Below, in pieces: positions 35,624 to 43,325 of a stretch of 64,000 bases of DNA. Below the pieces are notes generated by a model. That model did no database searches, had not been told where the DNA came from, and saw only the letters and a list, made by a program, of their open reading frames with translations. The first letter of the stretch is position 1. Every line of letters starts with the position of its first letter. The position numbers and the translations under genes are program-made. Source of the DNA: Sulfomarinibacter sp963741385 (GTDB lineage Bacteria > Acidobacteriota > Thermoanaerobaculia > Thermoanaerobaculales > Sulfomarinibacteraceae); the NCBI GenBank assembly GCA_963741385.1, contig CAVUHO010000006.1, positions 496,001 to 560,000 of the forward strand, given 5' to 3'.

Positions 35624-36199
35624 GTGGATATTCCGGCACCATCACTCGCGGGAAAGCTGCTGATCGCCATGCCGAATCTGGCCGACCCCAATTTCTGGCA
35701 ATCCGTGGTGCTTCTCGGTGTTCACTCCGACAGCGAGGGGGCGTTCGGCCTGATCGTCAACCGTCCCCTCGAGATCGACCTGCGCGACATCCTGACCGAG
35801 CTCGGACAGGAAGCAACGGGCCATGAGCTGCCCGAGGTACTGGCCGGCGGGCCGGTGCAGCCGAGCCAGGGGTTCGTCGTGTTCCAGCGCGGGGTCCACG
35901 AACCGGGGGTCGACGACATCGCTGTTTCAGATTCGATCGCCGTGTCCGGCAACACCGAGACGCTGGCGAGTCTGGCTCTCGACGCAAACCCCAACCGTTA
36001 CTGTCTCATGCTCGGGTATTCCGGATGGTATCCGGGTCAACTCGAACGGGAGATCGAACAGAACTCCTGGCTGGTCGCGCCGCTCGACAGTGACATCCTG
36101 TTCGAGGTCCCCGCTCCCGAACGGTGGGCGGCGGCTCTGAGATCCATCGGCATCGAGCCCGGCAACCTGGTGGACGCGGGGGGCGGCGAACCGAGTTGA
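35624..36199 (+). CDS. yqgE: YqgE/AlgH family protein (DUF179)
   Basis: 191 residues from GTG 35624. Family marks: GKLLIAMPNLADPNFWQSVV, GAFGLIVNRPLEI, VLAGGPVQPSQGFVVF, and MLGYSGWYPGQLEREIEQNS with WLVAPLDSDILFE. YqgE/AlgH proteins are conserved cytoplasmic proteins of unclear function. TAGGAT lies 6 nt before the GTG with no Shine-Dalgarno, so initiation may be leaderless from its own promoter in addition to read-through from the TPR gene. Confidence 0.92.
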   Translation: MDIPAPSLAGKLLIAMPNLADPNFWQSVVLLGVHSDSEGAFGLIVNRPLEIDLRDILTELGQEATGHELPEVLAGGPVQPSQGFVVFQRGVHEPGVDDIAVSDSIAVSGNTETLASLALDANPNRYCLMLGYSGWYPGQLEREIEQNSWLVAPLDSDILFEVPAPERWAAALRSIGIEPGNLVDAGGGEPS

Positions 36200-36215
36200 T
36201 CGGCTCTCCCCATAT

Positions 36216-36239
36216 AAAAAACCCAGCCTCGCGGCTGGG
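36216..36239 (-). terminator. Rho-independent terminator (minus strand)
   Basis: Stem CCCAGCC-TCGC-GGCTGGG (36222-36239 read either way) followed on the minus strand by six T (36221-36216). It ends the RNA gene starting near 36383. It may also serve the convergent yqgE gene weakly, but there is no T tract in that direction. Confidence 0.85.
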
Positions 36240-36383
36240 ATTGATTGAAACGGGAGGGTCGGTTCTGCCAAATCGGTAGGATCAAGACGATGGGAAATTC
36301 TGGCTGGCCTTTATGGTTGGCCTAGTTGCAGGTAGGCATACAAGGTGGTCAGCGTCCCCGAACCCCTCCCTTTCTCATTTGAT
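36216..36383 (-). ncRNA. Stand-alone structured RNA, 6S-like candidate
   Basis: The 313-bp gap between yqgE and the PEGA gene contains no ORF but has a promoter, a terminator and about 168 nt of structured RNA on the minus strand. The 5' part (GAAAGGGAGGG, then TCGG) pairs with the 3' part (CCGA, then CCCTCCC, bulged G, TTTC) to give a long closing stem just before the terminator. An inner hairpin GGCC-AACCATAAA-GGCC lies in the middle. Length, closing stem, large internal region and intrinsic terminator resemble 6S RNA (ssrS), which binds housekeeping RNA polymerase. No conserved 6S sequence could be confirmed by eye, so identity is tentative; being an RNA gene is better supported. Confidence 0.5.
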
Positions 36384-36388
36384 GCCTG

Positions 36389-36418
36389 AGCCTACCACAC
36401 GGCGATCCGGATTGTCCA
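36389..36418 (-). promoter_or_regulatory. Promoter of the RNA gene
   Basis: On the minus strand TGGACA (36418-36413) and TAGGCT (36394-36389) are separated by 18 bp. The predicted start is near 36383. Confidence 0.5.
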
Positions 36419-36512
36419 GTCATCAGCGCAAAGAAAACTCAAGCCAGTCATGGATTTACCGCACGGATTGCGATCTTTGACAGGATTCTCAAAATGAGAT
36501 GAATAACGCCGG

Positions 36513-37418
36513 TCATTGTGGCTCGCCGTGGCTGTTTTTCAAGTCGATGGTCAGCTCCACGACCTGACCGTCGGCCAACTCGACGCTGCGTGTCGTGGTC
36601 TGGAAACCGGGTGCCGAAACCTCGATCCGGTGACTCCCCGATGCAACAGCCAGCGGACCCTCCATTCTCGTCACCTCCCGCGCAGTGGCCACGAACGCAC
36701 CATCGATCGCGATTGACGCCGAGTCCGGAGAAACGGTCAGCTTCAGCGCCGCACCCTGGGGGGGTTGTTCACTGCCGGGTTGGCCGGACGCGAGAATGTC
36801 GGGCCTCAGACTCGGGTCGGCGCCCCCGCCCCGCACCTCGTCTCCCGGCTGAACCGCCGACCGGAGCGGCGCGAACACACGATTGAAGGGTTCGCCTTTT
36901 CCGAAATTTTCCGCCTTGTCTTCCTTGGCCGTCCCCTTCACCCGCTCGAGGCGGTGTTTGAGATCATAGCGACAGCCGGCCTCTGGTTCGAGATTCACAT
37001 CGACGGTCTCGTAACCGTCCAAACGGAGTTGGAGCCGGTAACTGCCGGGAACGAGGTAGAGATAACCCGGACTTCCATCGAGGTAGCGTGCCCGACCCAC
37101 GAATCTGTCGTCGAGATGAACTCGGGCGTCTTTGGGTCTGACTTCGACGCTGATGATCGCAAGTTCGGGCCCCGGCGGCATCCCCTCCGACTGCGGCGGC
37201 CCAGTCCAGTACGCGGCGACCGGTATGCACGGCAGCATCACCGAACTCGCGTCGACATCCGCGGACCCGGATGGCTGTTTCGCGGTGTCGGCCGGCGGCT
37301 TCGCCGGCTGAACCGAGTCGCCGCTCGCGCCGAGTTGCGGATCAGCCCCGGCTGCTGCTGTCCAGAATCCACCGCCGAGGAGCAGCACCGCCGCCATCGG
37401 CACCCAGGTGATCCTCAT
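36513..37418 (-). CDS. Exported PEGA-domain protein
   Basis: 301 residues from the ATG at 37418 (GGAGG upstream). Signal sequence WVPMAAVLLLGGGFWTAAAG. Two PEGA-like beta domains: one near residues 125-180 (VEVRPKDARVHLDDRFVG, LVPGSYRLQLRLDGYETVDV) and one at the C-terminus (LTVSPDSASIAIDGAFVATA, GSHRIEVSAPGFQTTTRSVE), joined by a charged and proline-rich linker. PEGA domains are surface or envelope modules of unknown ligand. Its start lies 14 bp after the glycosyltransferase stop, so the two are likely co-transcribed. Confidence 0.82.
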   Translation of the reverse strand: MRITWVPMAAVLLLGGGFWTAAAGADPQLGASGDSVQPAKPPADTAKQPSGSADVDASSVMLPCIPVAAYWTGPPQSEGMPPGPELAIISVEVRPKDARVHLDDRFVGRARYLDGSPGYLYLVPGSYRLQLRLDGYETVDVNLEPEAGCRYDLKHRLERVKGTAKEDKAENFGKGEPFNRVFAPLRSAVQPGDEVRGGGADPSLRPDILASGQPGSEQPPQGAALKLTVSPDSASIAIDGAFVATAREVTRMEGPLAVASGSHRIEVSAPGFQTTTRSVELADGQVVELTIDLKNSHGEPQ

Positions 37419-37431
37419 GGTGTACCTCCGG

Positions 37432-38343
37432 TCAACGGGAATGCAATCCGGCTGCCAACCCGTCGCGGTAGCACAGATCGAGAAAGTGCTGATACGCCGC
37501 CGGCGGTGCGATGCCCTCGACCCTCTCACCGAGTTCGAGAAGGCACAACAGGCACAACCGTTTCAAACGGTGCAACGGCGCAGGTTGCAGCGCCCTCTGG
37601 ACCCCGAGAAAGCCGGTCAATTCGGGGTGGATGCTGAGAAAGATCGCGGCGGAACGACCGGATGTCCTCTGGCGGCGACAGAAGGTCCGTGGTCGGACAC
37701 AGTGCTCGTGGATGGTTCTGGCGCGCGGCTGGTAGCACAGATTGAGGCCGTCCCGCTGCGCACGGTAGGCGAATTCGATGTCCTCCCACGCAGCAGCCGG
37801 GAAGTCCTCACGAAAGCCGCCGTGACGGGTAAATTCACCCCTGGGCAGGGACACGTTCGAGGTATAAAAGAAGTTGAAGGGCACGGCGCGCGGGTTGTCG
37901 ATGATCGAATATCCGAACTGCGCGCCATACTCGTTGATAAACCTCATGAACGGGCTGTCGCCGTCGCTGGGAAACGCTGTGTGGCCGAGTACCGCCAGCG
38001 CGCCCGCGCGGCCGAACAGACGATGCTCTTCGAGATGGGCCATCAGCCACCCCGGCTGCGGTACCGTGTCGTCACCGAGAAACAGGACGATGTCTCCGGT
38101 GGCCGATCGAACGCCCCGGTTGCGCGCCGTGGCGGGACCCGAGTTGGGTTGGTTGAGAACGATCCAACCTCTTTCGCGACCGACCGTCTGCAACCACGGC
38201 CACGTGCCGTCTCTGGAGCCATCGTCGACGACGACGACCTCGATCTCGGTCGCGGGTGGCACAGCTTGAGCGGCGATGCCGGCCATGACCCGCTGCAGTG
38301 CGGACAACCGGTTATACGTCGGAACGACGATGCTGGCCCGCAT
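37432..38343 (-). CDS. Family 2 glycosyltransferase
   Basis: 303 residues. GT-A fold: MRASIVVPTYNRLSALQRVM, IEVVVVDDGSRDGTWPWL, NSGPATARNRGVRSATGDIV, and LFLGDDTVPQPGWL in the DXD position. FREDFPAAAWEDIEFAYRAQ carries the ED(I/V)E catalytic-base motif of GT2 enzymes. No transmembrane segment is evident. Acceptor and sugar are unknown; no polysaccharide gene cluster surrounds it. The broken alanine racemase lies just upstream. Confidence 0.9.
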   Translation of the reverse strand: MRASIVVPTYNRLSALQRVMAGIAAQAVPPATEIEVVVVDDGSRDGTWPWLQTVGRERGWIVLNQPNSGPATARNRGVRSATGDIVLFLGDDTVPQPGWLMAHLEEHRLFGRAGALAVLGHTAFPSDGDSPFMRFINEYGAQFGYSIIDNPRAVPFNFFYTSNVSLPRGEFTRHGGFREDFPAAAWEDIEFAYRAQRDGLNLCYQPRARTIHEHCVRPRTFCRRQRTSGRSAAIFLSIHPELTGFLGVQRALQPAPLHRLKRLCLLCLLELGERVEGIAPPAAYQHFLDLCYRDGLAAGLHSR

Positions 38344-38363
38344 ACCTCACCATCCCGCCGGCA

Positions 38364-39016
38364 TCACGCGGCGATCCGAAAAGTTCCGGGTGACAGGCGC
38401 ACGAGGAACTCGGAGTTGACGGCTTCACTCGGAATCGCCAGTTCTTCCACGGCGATTCGATCGTTTCCACAGCGCCCAATAGGGACCACTTCCTCCCCTA
38501 TAGCACCACCTTGAATATCCATGATATCGGCCACCATGACGTTCATGCATACCCGTCCCACGACAGGGACAGATCTGCCATGTATGAGAGCCCGCGACCG
38601 GTTGCCAAGACAAAAGAATAACCATTGGCGGAGCCTACGGGTATGACTGCCAATTGATCAGGTCTTCGCGCACTCCAGTAGCGGACATTAGCGACCGATT
38701 CGCCGGCGGCCACGATCTGAATTCCCGCCTTGGTCGCCTTCCAACTCAACGCCGGACTGAGGTCGCAACCGGTGCCACTATTGTGAATCATCCGCGACTG
38801 CCGGGTTCGTTCGGCGTCGTGCGCTGCGTGCCACTGAGCTTTCCGCACGGCAATCGGAGCAACGACGTCCAAACCGAGGCCATATCCGTTGGCTTTGACC
38901 GCGGCAAGGAGATCCGTTCCAGGAGACAATTCATCGGTAAAGAATTCCAGGTTGTGCTCCACCGCGTCCGCATCGACCTCGATTCTCTGCACGGTTTCTC
39001 CGTCAATTCTGCCCAC
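38364..39016 (-). pseudogene. alr: Alanine racemase remnant with internal deletion and frameshift
   Basis: The N-terminal part (RIEVDADAVEHNLEFF, LLAAVKANGYGLG with the PLP lysine) is followed after about 60 residues by sequence from the far end of the protein (PALSWKATKAGIQIVAAGES, QLAVIPVGSANGYSF). After a frameshift near 38585 comes the C-terminal GRVCMNVMVADIMDI. Roughly 160 residues of the TIM barrel are missing and total coding length is about 215 against a normal ~370. The catalytic Tyr region is disrupted. This is a decayed gene; peptidoglycan D-alanine must come from another copy elsewhere. Confidence 0.85.
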
Positions 39017-39367
39017 GATCGAAGTCTATCGCGATTTCCGCGGCACTGCCACGACAGTTCTCCAACCCTCAACCTGCAAGGAAATCCGCCCATCCCGGAT
39101 AACTGGTTCGCGCGCCCCGTCGCCGGCCCAACCACTGTTTACTGTCGCGGTAGTGATCCATTCGACAGGCTCTATTCCACTGCAATTGAGAGATTTGTTC
39201 CACCCGTCTTGAAAATAAAACACGCTGTGCCATTCGAAAAAACTCACCGAATGTCACGCCAAGTTGGCCAAATCTTCGAACAAATAAACTCACATAATTC
39301 AGCGAAAAATCCTTGACTCTCGAGATGCCATTCCGTATTCTGGCGTCAGTCTCTCCGGGAGGTGCTC
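39017..39367. other. Low-GC spacer, possible decayed gene tail on minus strand
   Basis: 351 bp, visibly more AT-rich than its surroundings. On the minus strand 39247-39026 reads as a 73-residue frame (EWHSVFYFQDGWNKSLNCSG, EGWRTVVAVPRKSR) that looks like the C-terminal end of a protein, but no family is recognised and the upstream part is not in frame. Lying directly before the decayed alr, it may be part of the same degenerating region. A GGGAGGTG Shine-Dalgarno at 39357-39364 belongs to the next gene. Confidence 0.35.
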
Positions 39368-39754
39368 ATGGCGTTCGAAAAATTCATTCCTCCGCAGTCG
39401 TCGGGAGTGCGGCCCAGGGCCACCATCCGGTCGAGCGGTCTGATCTCTTTTGACGCCGCCAGTGTCGAGACCTTTGGGCTCGATTCTGCTTCGTACGCTG
39501 TATTGTTTTTTGACAAAACCCGCAAGATCGTCGGGGTTCAGATCACCGACAATCGCAAGGACGACGGCGCGCTGAAACTTTCCAAGAGGCGTCGGTCCGT
39601 GAGTCTGAAAGCGCCCCAATTTTTCGAGCTCTATGGCCTCAGTTTTGACGAAGCACAGCGGTTCGATGTCGGACAGGACCCGTCATCCAAGCTGCTCACC
39701 ATCAGCCTCAAAAATATCAAGCGCCGGCGCGGGCGCCGCCCGAAAAAGGCCTGA
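39368..39754 (+). CDS. Small basic protein of unknown function
   Basis: 128 residues from ATG 39368, with GGGAGGTG 3 nt upstream. No recognised domain. The middle (ISFDAASVETFGLDSASYAV, FFDKTRKIVGVQITDNRKDD) suggests a compact beta-rich fold, and the C-terminus is strongly basic (IKRRRGRRPKKA), consistent with nucleic acid binding. Codon use looks ordinary and the start is clear, so this is probably a real gene. It is convergent with tatD. Confidence 0.7.
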   Translation: MAFEKFIPPQSSGVRPRATIRSSGLISFDAASVETFGLDSASYAVLFFDKTRKIVGVQITDNRKDDGALKLSKRRRSVSLKAPQFFELYGLSFDEAQRFDVGQDPSSKLLTISLKNIKRRRGRRPKKA

Positions 39755-39762
39755 AACCCGCC

Positions 39763-40557
39763 TCACCGGGGCCACGCAGAACCGACGCCGAACAGGGTCC
39801 TGAAGCCGGCAGTGGACGTCGACGCGACGAGTCCAGCCGGCTTTTCCCACACCTCGGCGAGTTTCTGGCCCACCAACGGCACGAATGACGGTTCGTTGCG
39901 TCCACCCCGATGGGGCACCGGCGCGAGAAACGGGCTGTCCGTCTCGACCAGAATCGCGTCCGGAGCGAGCGCTGCGGCCATCTCACGGATGTTGTCGGCA
40001 GCCTTGAAGGTCACCATTCCCGAAATCCCGACCATCAATCCCATTTCGACCACCCTCAGAGCCTCCTCCGGCCCCTCGGTAAATGAGTGGCAGACGCCGC
40101 GGAGCCGCCCCGCACGCGTGCTCAGCCTCGACTCGAGATCGGGCCACGATTCCCGATTGTGCAACACCACCGGCAGGCCCCTTTCGATCGCGAGGTCGAG
40201 TTGCCACTCGAGAGCGGCCAATTGGTCCTCGAGTGGAGAGTTCATGTAGTGATAGTCGAGGCCGATCTCGCCGATCGCCACCACCCCCTGCCGCTCCAAA
40301 CCCGATTCGATCAAGCGCTTCAGCTCCGCATCGAGGGTGGACGCTTCGTGGGGATGAACCCCGACCGCCGCGACCACCTTTTCCGGGTAGTCGTCGATCA
40401 ATCGGAACGCCGATTCGAGATCACCCCGGCAGGTCGCCGGAACCAGCACGCCGCGGACGTTTCTGGCAATCGCGCGTTCGAGAACGTCCGCCACCTCGTC
40501 CATTTCGAACATGGTCAGGTGAGCGTGGGAGTCGATCCAGGTCGGAATTTCATTCAT
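39763..40557 (-). CDS. tatD: TatD-family metal-dependent deoxyribonuclease
   Basis: 264 residues from the ATG at 40557. TIM-barrel metal hydrolase: IDSHAHLTMFEMD (HxH), VGVHPHEAS, AIGEIGLDYHY (Glu ligand), PVVLHNRESWPDLE (His), CHSFTEGPEEA (His) and VETDSPFLAP (Asp). All metal ligands are present. TatD enzymes are Mg-dependent 3'-5' DNases in DNA repair or quality control. It follows the broken rsmE by 4 bp and is the last gene of the hrcA-dnaK operon. Confidence 0.93.
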   Translation of the reverse strand: MNEIPTWIDSHAHLTMFEMDEVADVLERAIARNVRGVLVPATCRGDLESAFRLIDDYPEKVVAAVGVHPHEASTLDAELKRLIESGLERQGVVAIGEIGLDYHYMNSPLEDQLAALEWQLDLAIERGLPVVLHNRESWPDLESRLSTRAGRLRGVCHSFTEGPEEALRVVEMGLMVGISGMVTFKAADNIREMAAALAPDAILVETDSPFLAPVPHRGGRNEPSFVPLVGQKLAEVWEKPAGLVASTSTAGFRTLFGVGSAWPR

Positions 40558-40561
40558 GCCG

Positions 40562-41317
40562 TTATTCTCCAGCCTCGTGGGGCACAATCTCGCCGCCGGT
40601 TTGCTCGTCGCGCGCCACCATCATCGCCGCGCCGACGACGGCCGCCGTTTCCGACCGCAGGATGTTGGCGCCGAGCTTCAGACGCGCCCATCCGTGGACT
40701 CTGAACAGCTCGTCTTCAGCGGGCGAAAACCCGCCTTCCGGACCGACCGCCAGGACCCGTCCCGCCGCCGGCGGCAGGCTGCCGATCGCCACACCTCGCG
40801 GGTCAGCCACGACTCCCGACGGCGCCTCTCTTTCCGCGATGAGCTCGATCAGCGGTTGCGGTTTCAGAAATTGCCATCGCCCACGGGCGACGGCATTGTT
40901 TGAGCGCCTGGAGGGCCACTCGCTGCCAGTGCTCCGACCGTCCGGAAGCTCCCCGCTTGCTCACCTGGGTGTGATCCGTCACGATCGGCCGCAACCGGCG
41001 GACGCCGATCTCAACCGCCTTCTGAACCGCCCAGTCCATCGCTTTGGAATCGATGATCGCCAACGCCAGGGTGACCCCGTCCCCCCGGGCGGCGGCGCCA
41101 GGTGAACCGAAGTCACCTCGGCTTTCACGGCCAGCTTGCCGGCAACCACGAGCCTCGCGGCCGCCGTCTGACCCATGCCGTCGGCAAGCACCACCTCGTC
41201 GCCGCCGCGCAGGCGCAGCGGCCCCGTGGCGTGCCGGCCCTCCACCGGATCCAGGGTGACAACAAACCCCTGGCCGATTTCCCCGACTGAAACCAACAGC
41301 CAGGGCGGCGACTTCAT
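40562..41317 (-). pseudogene. rsmE: 16S rRNA (uracil1498-N3)-methyltransferase, two frameshifts
   Basis: Coding is spread over three frames that join into one RsmE of about 250 residues. N-terminal: MKSPPWLLVSVGEIGQGFVV and LRLRGGDEVVLADGMGQ. Middle: LALAIIDSKAMDWAVQKAVE, IGVRRLRPIVTDHTQVSK and WQRVALQALKQCRRP. C-terminal: QFLKPQPLIELIAE, VLAVGPEGGFSPAEDELF (SAM-binding knot) and LRSETAAVVGAAMM. The first shift lies at a run of six C (about 41081-41086 on the plus strand), the second near 40887-40895. Coding quality is good on both sides, so sequencing or assembly indels are as likely as true inactivation. The start overlaps prmA by four bases. Confidence 0.85.
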
Positions 41318-42165
41318 CCGCGCCGTCCCGCGCAGATGCTCGCCCACTCGCCGAGGCTGTCGGTCGAATCGATATGGAGGCCGCGGCGCCGTAACTCAGC
41401 CGCCAGTCCCTCGATCTCCGGCACCAGCAGACCCGACAGCACCAGTACCCCACCCGGTGCGAGGGCCGACACCATGTCGTCGAGCAACGGCGTGAAATGC
41501 GCGGAGATCATGTTGCACAGCACCATATCGAAGAACCCACCAAGGGCACACCCTGCGGAACCGGTCACGTACCGGACGCCCGGCCGCCACTCCTGGAGGC
41601 CGCGGATTTCGCAGGCGACAGCAACGGCAACCGGGTCGATGTCCACGCCGAGAACCCGGCTCGCCCCCAACCCGTCGGCAGCCAGGGCGAGGATCCCCGA
41701 ACCCGTGCCGACGTCGAGGACGTGCCGCCCTCTCAGGTCGGCCTTTTCCAGGGCACACAGGACAAGACGAGTGGACTCGTGGCTGCCGGAACCGAAGGCC
41801 ATCCGCGGCGGGATCACCAGCCGTCGTCGGTCTGAAGGCGCCGGCGTGGGCGTGTCCGGATGGGGATCCAGCCACCAGGTCTCACCCACCGCAAAGGGCT
41901 GCACGACCTCACGGTAGTTCGCCAGCCAGTCTTGCTCTTCCAACGACCCGACCTCGAAGCAGTCGCCGCCGCACGATCTGAGCAGTGTCTCCACCGCACT
42001 CGTACCGGCGTGTTCGGATCTCGACAGATACACGGTGACATCAACACGGCTGCCGTGCCGCTCACCGATCTCGGTACCGAGAACCGGCACCTCGGCAAAA
42101 AGGGCCGGCAACTCCTCTTCGGATGTCCACGGGATGGAGCAACGCACGCTCAGGAAGGCGCTCAC
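41314..42165 (-). CDS. prmA: Ribosomal protein L11 methyltransferase
   Basis: 283 residues from GTG 42165; the frame extends upstream only through antisense of dnaJ. N-terminal recognition domain (FLSVRCSIPWTSEEELPALF, SLEEQDWLANYREVVQPFAV) then the SAM domain: RLVIPPRMAFGSGSHESTRL, HVLDVGTGSGILALAADGLG, VLGVDIDPVAVAVA and MVLCNMISAHFTPLL (NPPY-like NxxS/A). It trimethylates L11. It lies between dnaJ and rsmE, a gene order common in Gram-positives and other phyla. Confidence 0.9.
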   Translation of the reverse strand: MSAFLSVRCSIPWTSEEELPALFAEVPVLGTEIGERHGSRVDVTVYLSRSEHAGTSAVETLLRSCGGDCFEVGSLEEQDWLANYREVVQPFAVGETWWLDPHPDTPTPAPSDRRRLVIPPRMAFGSGSHESTRLVLCALEKADLRGRHVLDVGTGSGILALAADGLGASRVLGVDIDPVAVAVACEIRGLQEWRPGVRYVTGSAGCALGGFFDMVLCNMISAHFTPLLDDMVSALAPGGVLVLSGLLVPEIEGLAAELRRRGLHIDSTDSLGEWASICAGRRG

Positions 42166-42182
42166 GGCCGCCCGCTCAGTCT

Positions 42183-43319
42183 TCAGTCGCCACCGAACGC
42201 CCGCCGCAGACGATCGAAGAAGCCGCCTTCCGATTCCGGTTCGAGACCGCCGCCGATCTCTGCAACCTCCTGGATCAGGCGGCGTTGCTCGTGCGAGAGC
42301 TTCTTGGGAACCACGACTTTGAGGTGGACGTACAGGTCGCCGTGGCGCCGTCCGTTGACGTGCGGCATGCCGCACCCTGTCAGACGCATGACGTCCCCGG
42401 GTTGCGCGCCGGCGGCGACCTCCACCTCCCGCTCTTCGCCGAGCACGGTGGTAATGGGCACATCGACGCCGAGCATCGCCTGGAAGACCGAGATCGGCAC
42501 CTCGATGTGGAGGTCTGCGCCGTCCCGTTCGAAGAACTCGTGGCGGGCCACATCCATCACGACGAACAGGTCGCCGGCGGGGCCGCCTGATGTCCCACCC
42601 TCACCCTCACCCGCCAGACGCAACCGCATCCCACTGTCGACGCCGGCCGGTACCGTCACCTTGAGGGTCGCCTCTTTTTCGGTCCTCCCGTGCCCTCCGC
42701 AGCTCGAACACGGGTCGCGGTTCACCCTGCCCGCACCGCCGCAGCCGGGGCAGGTCTGGGCAACGGAGAGGAACCCCCGCCGATATGCCACCTGTCCGGC
42801 GCCCTGGCAGGTCGCGCAGGTCTCGGGGGTCGTGCCCGGCTCGGAACCGGATCCCGCGCAACGCTCGCAACTCTCGAGTCGCGGCACCCGGATGGAGCGT
42901 TCAATTCCGGTCGCGGCCTCGACAAGGGTCAGCTTCAACGTGTATTGCAGGTCGTGGCCACGCCGGGGATTCGAACCCGACCGGCGACGGCGGCCTCCGA
43001 ACATGTCGCCCAGACCGAAAAGATCACCGAGGATATCGGCGAAATCACCGAAAGCGTTGGGGTCGAAGCCGGTGAAGCCCTGGCCGCCGAGGCCCTCATG
43101 CCCGAATCTGTCGTAGCGGGCCCGTTTATCCGGGTCGGAGAGCACGGCGTAGGCTTCGGACGCTTCCTTGAACCTCTCTTCCGCTTCCGGAAGATCGGGA
43201 TTGCGGTCGGGATGGAAACTGACCGCGAGGCGGCGGTAGCTCGCCTTGATGTCGGCCGCCGACGCGTCCCGCCCGACGCCGAGAATCTCGTAGTAATCTC
43301 GCCGGTTTTCAGTGGACAT
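42183..43319 (-). CDS. dnaJ: Chaperone DnaJ (Hsp40)
   Basis: 378 residues. J domain with DYYEILGVGRDASAADIKAS and the HPD motif in VSFHPDRNPD; Gly/Phe-rich region (GFTGFDPNAFGDFADILGDL); zinc-binding domain with four CxxCxGxG repeats (CERCAGSG, CATCQGAG, CPGCGGAG, CSSCGGHG); C-terminal substrate-binding barrels. Class A DnaJ, stimulating the adjacent DnaK ATPase. It starts 6 bp after the dnaK stop in the same operon. Confidence 0.97.
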   Translation of the reverse strand: MSTENRRDYYEILGVGRDASAADIKASYRRLAVSFHPDRNPDLPEAEERFKEASEAYAVLSDPDKRARYDRFGHEGLGGQGFTGFDPNAFGDFADILGDLFGLGDMFGGRRRRSGSNPRRGHDLQYTLKLTLVEAATGIERSIRVPRLESCERCAGSGSEPGTTPETCATCQGAGQVAYRRGFLSVAQTCPGCGGAGRVNRDPCSSCGGHGRTEKEATLKVTVPAGVDSGMRLRLAGEGEGGTSGGPAGDLFVVMDVARHEFFERDGADLHIEVPISVFQAMLGVDVPITTVLGEEREVEVAAGAQPGDVMRLTGCGMPHVNGRRHGDLYVHLKVVVPKKLSHEQRRLIQEVAEIGGGLEPESEGGFFDRLRRAFGGD

Positions 43320-43325
43320 CGAGGT

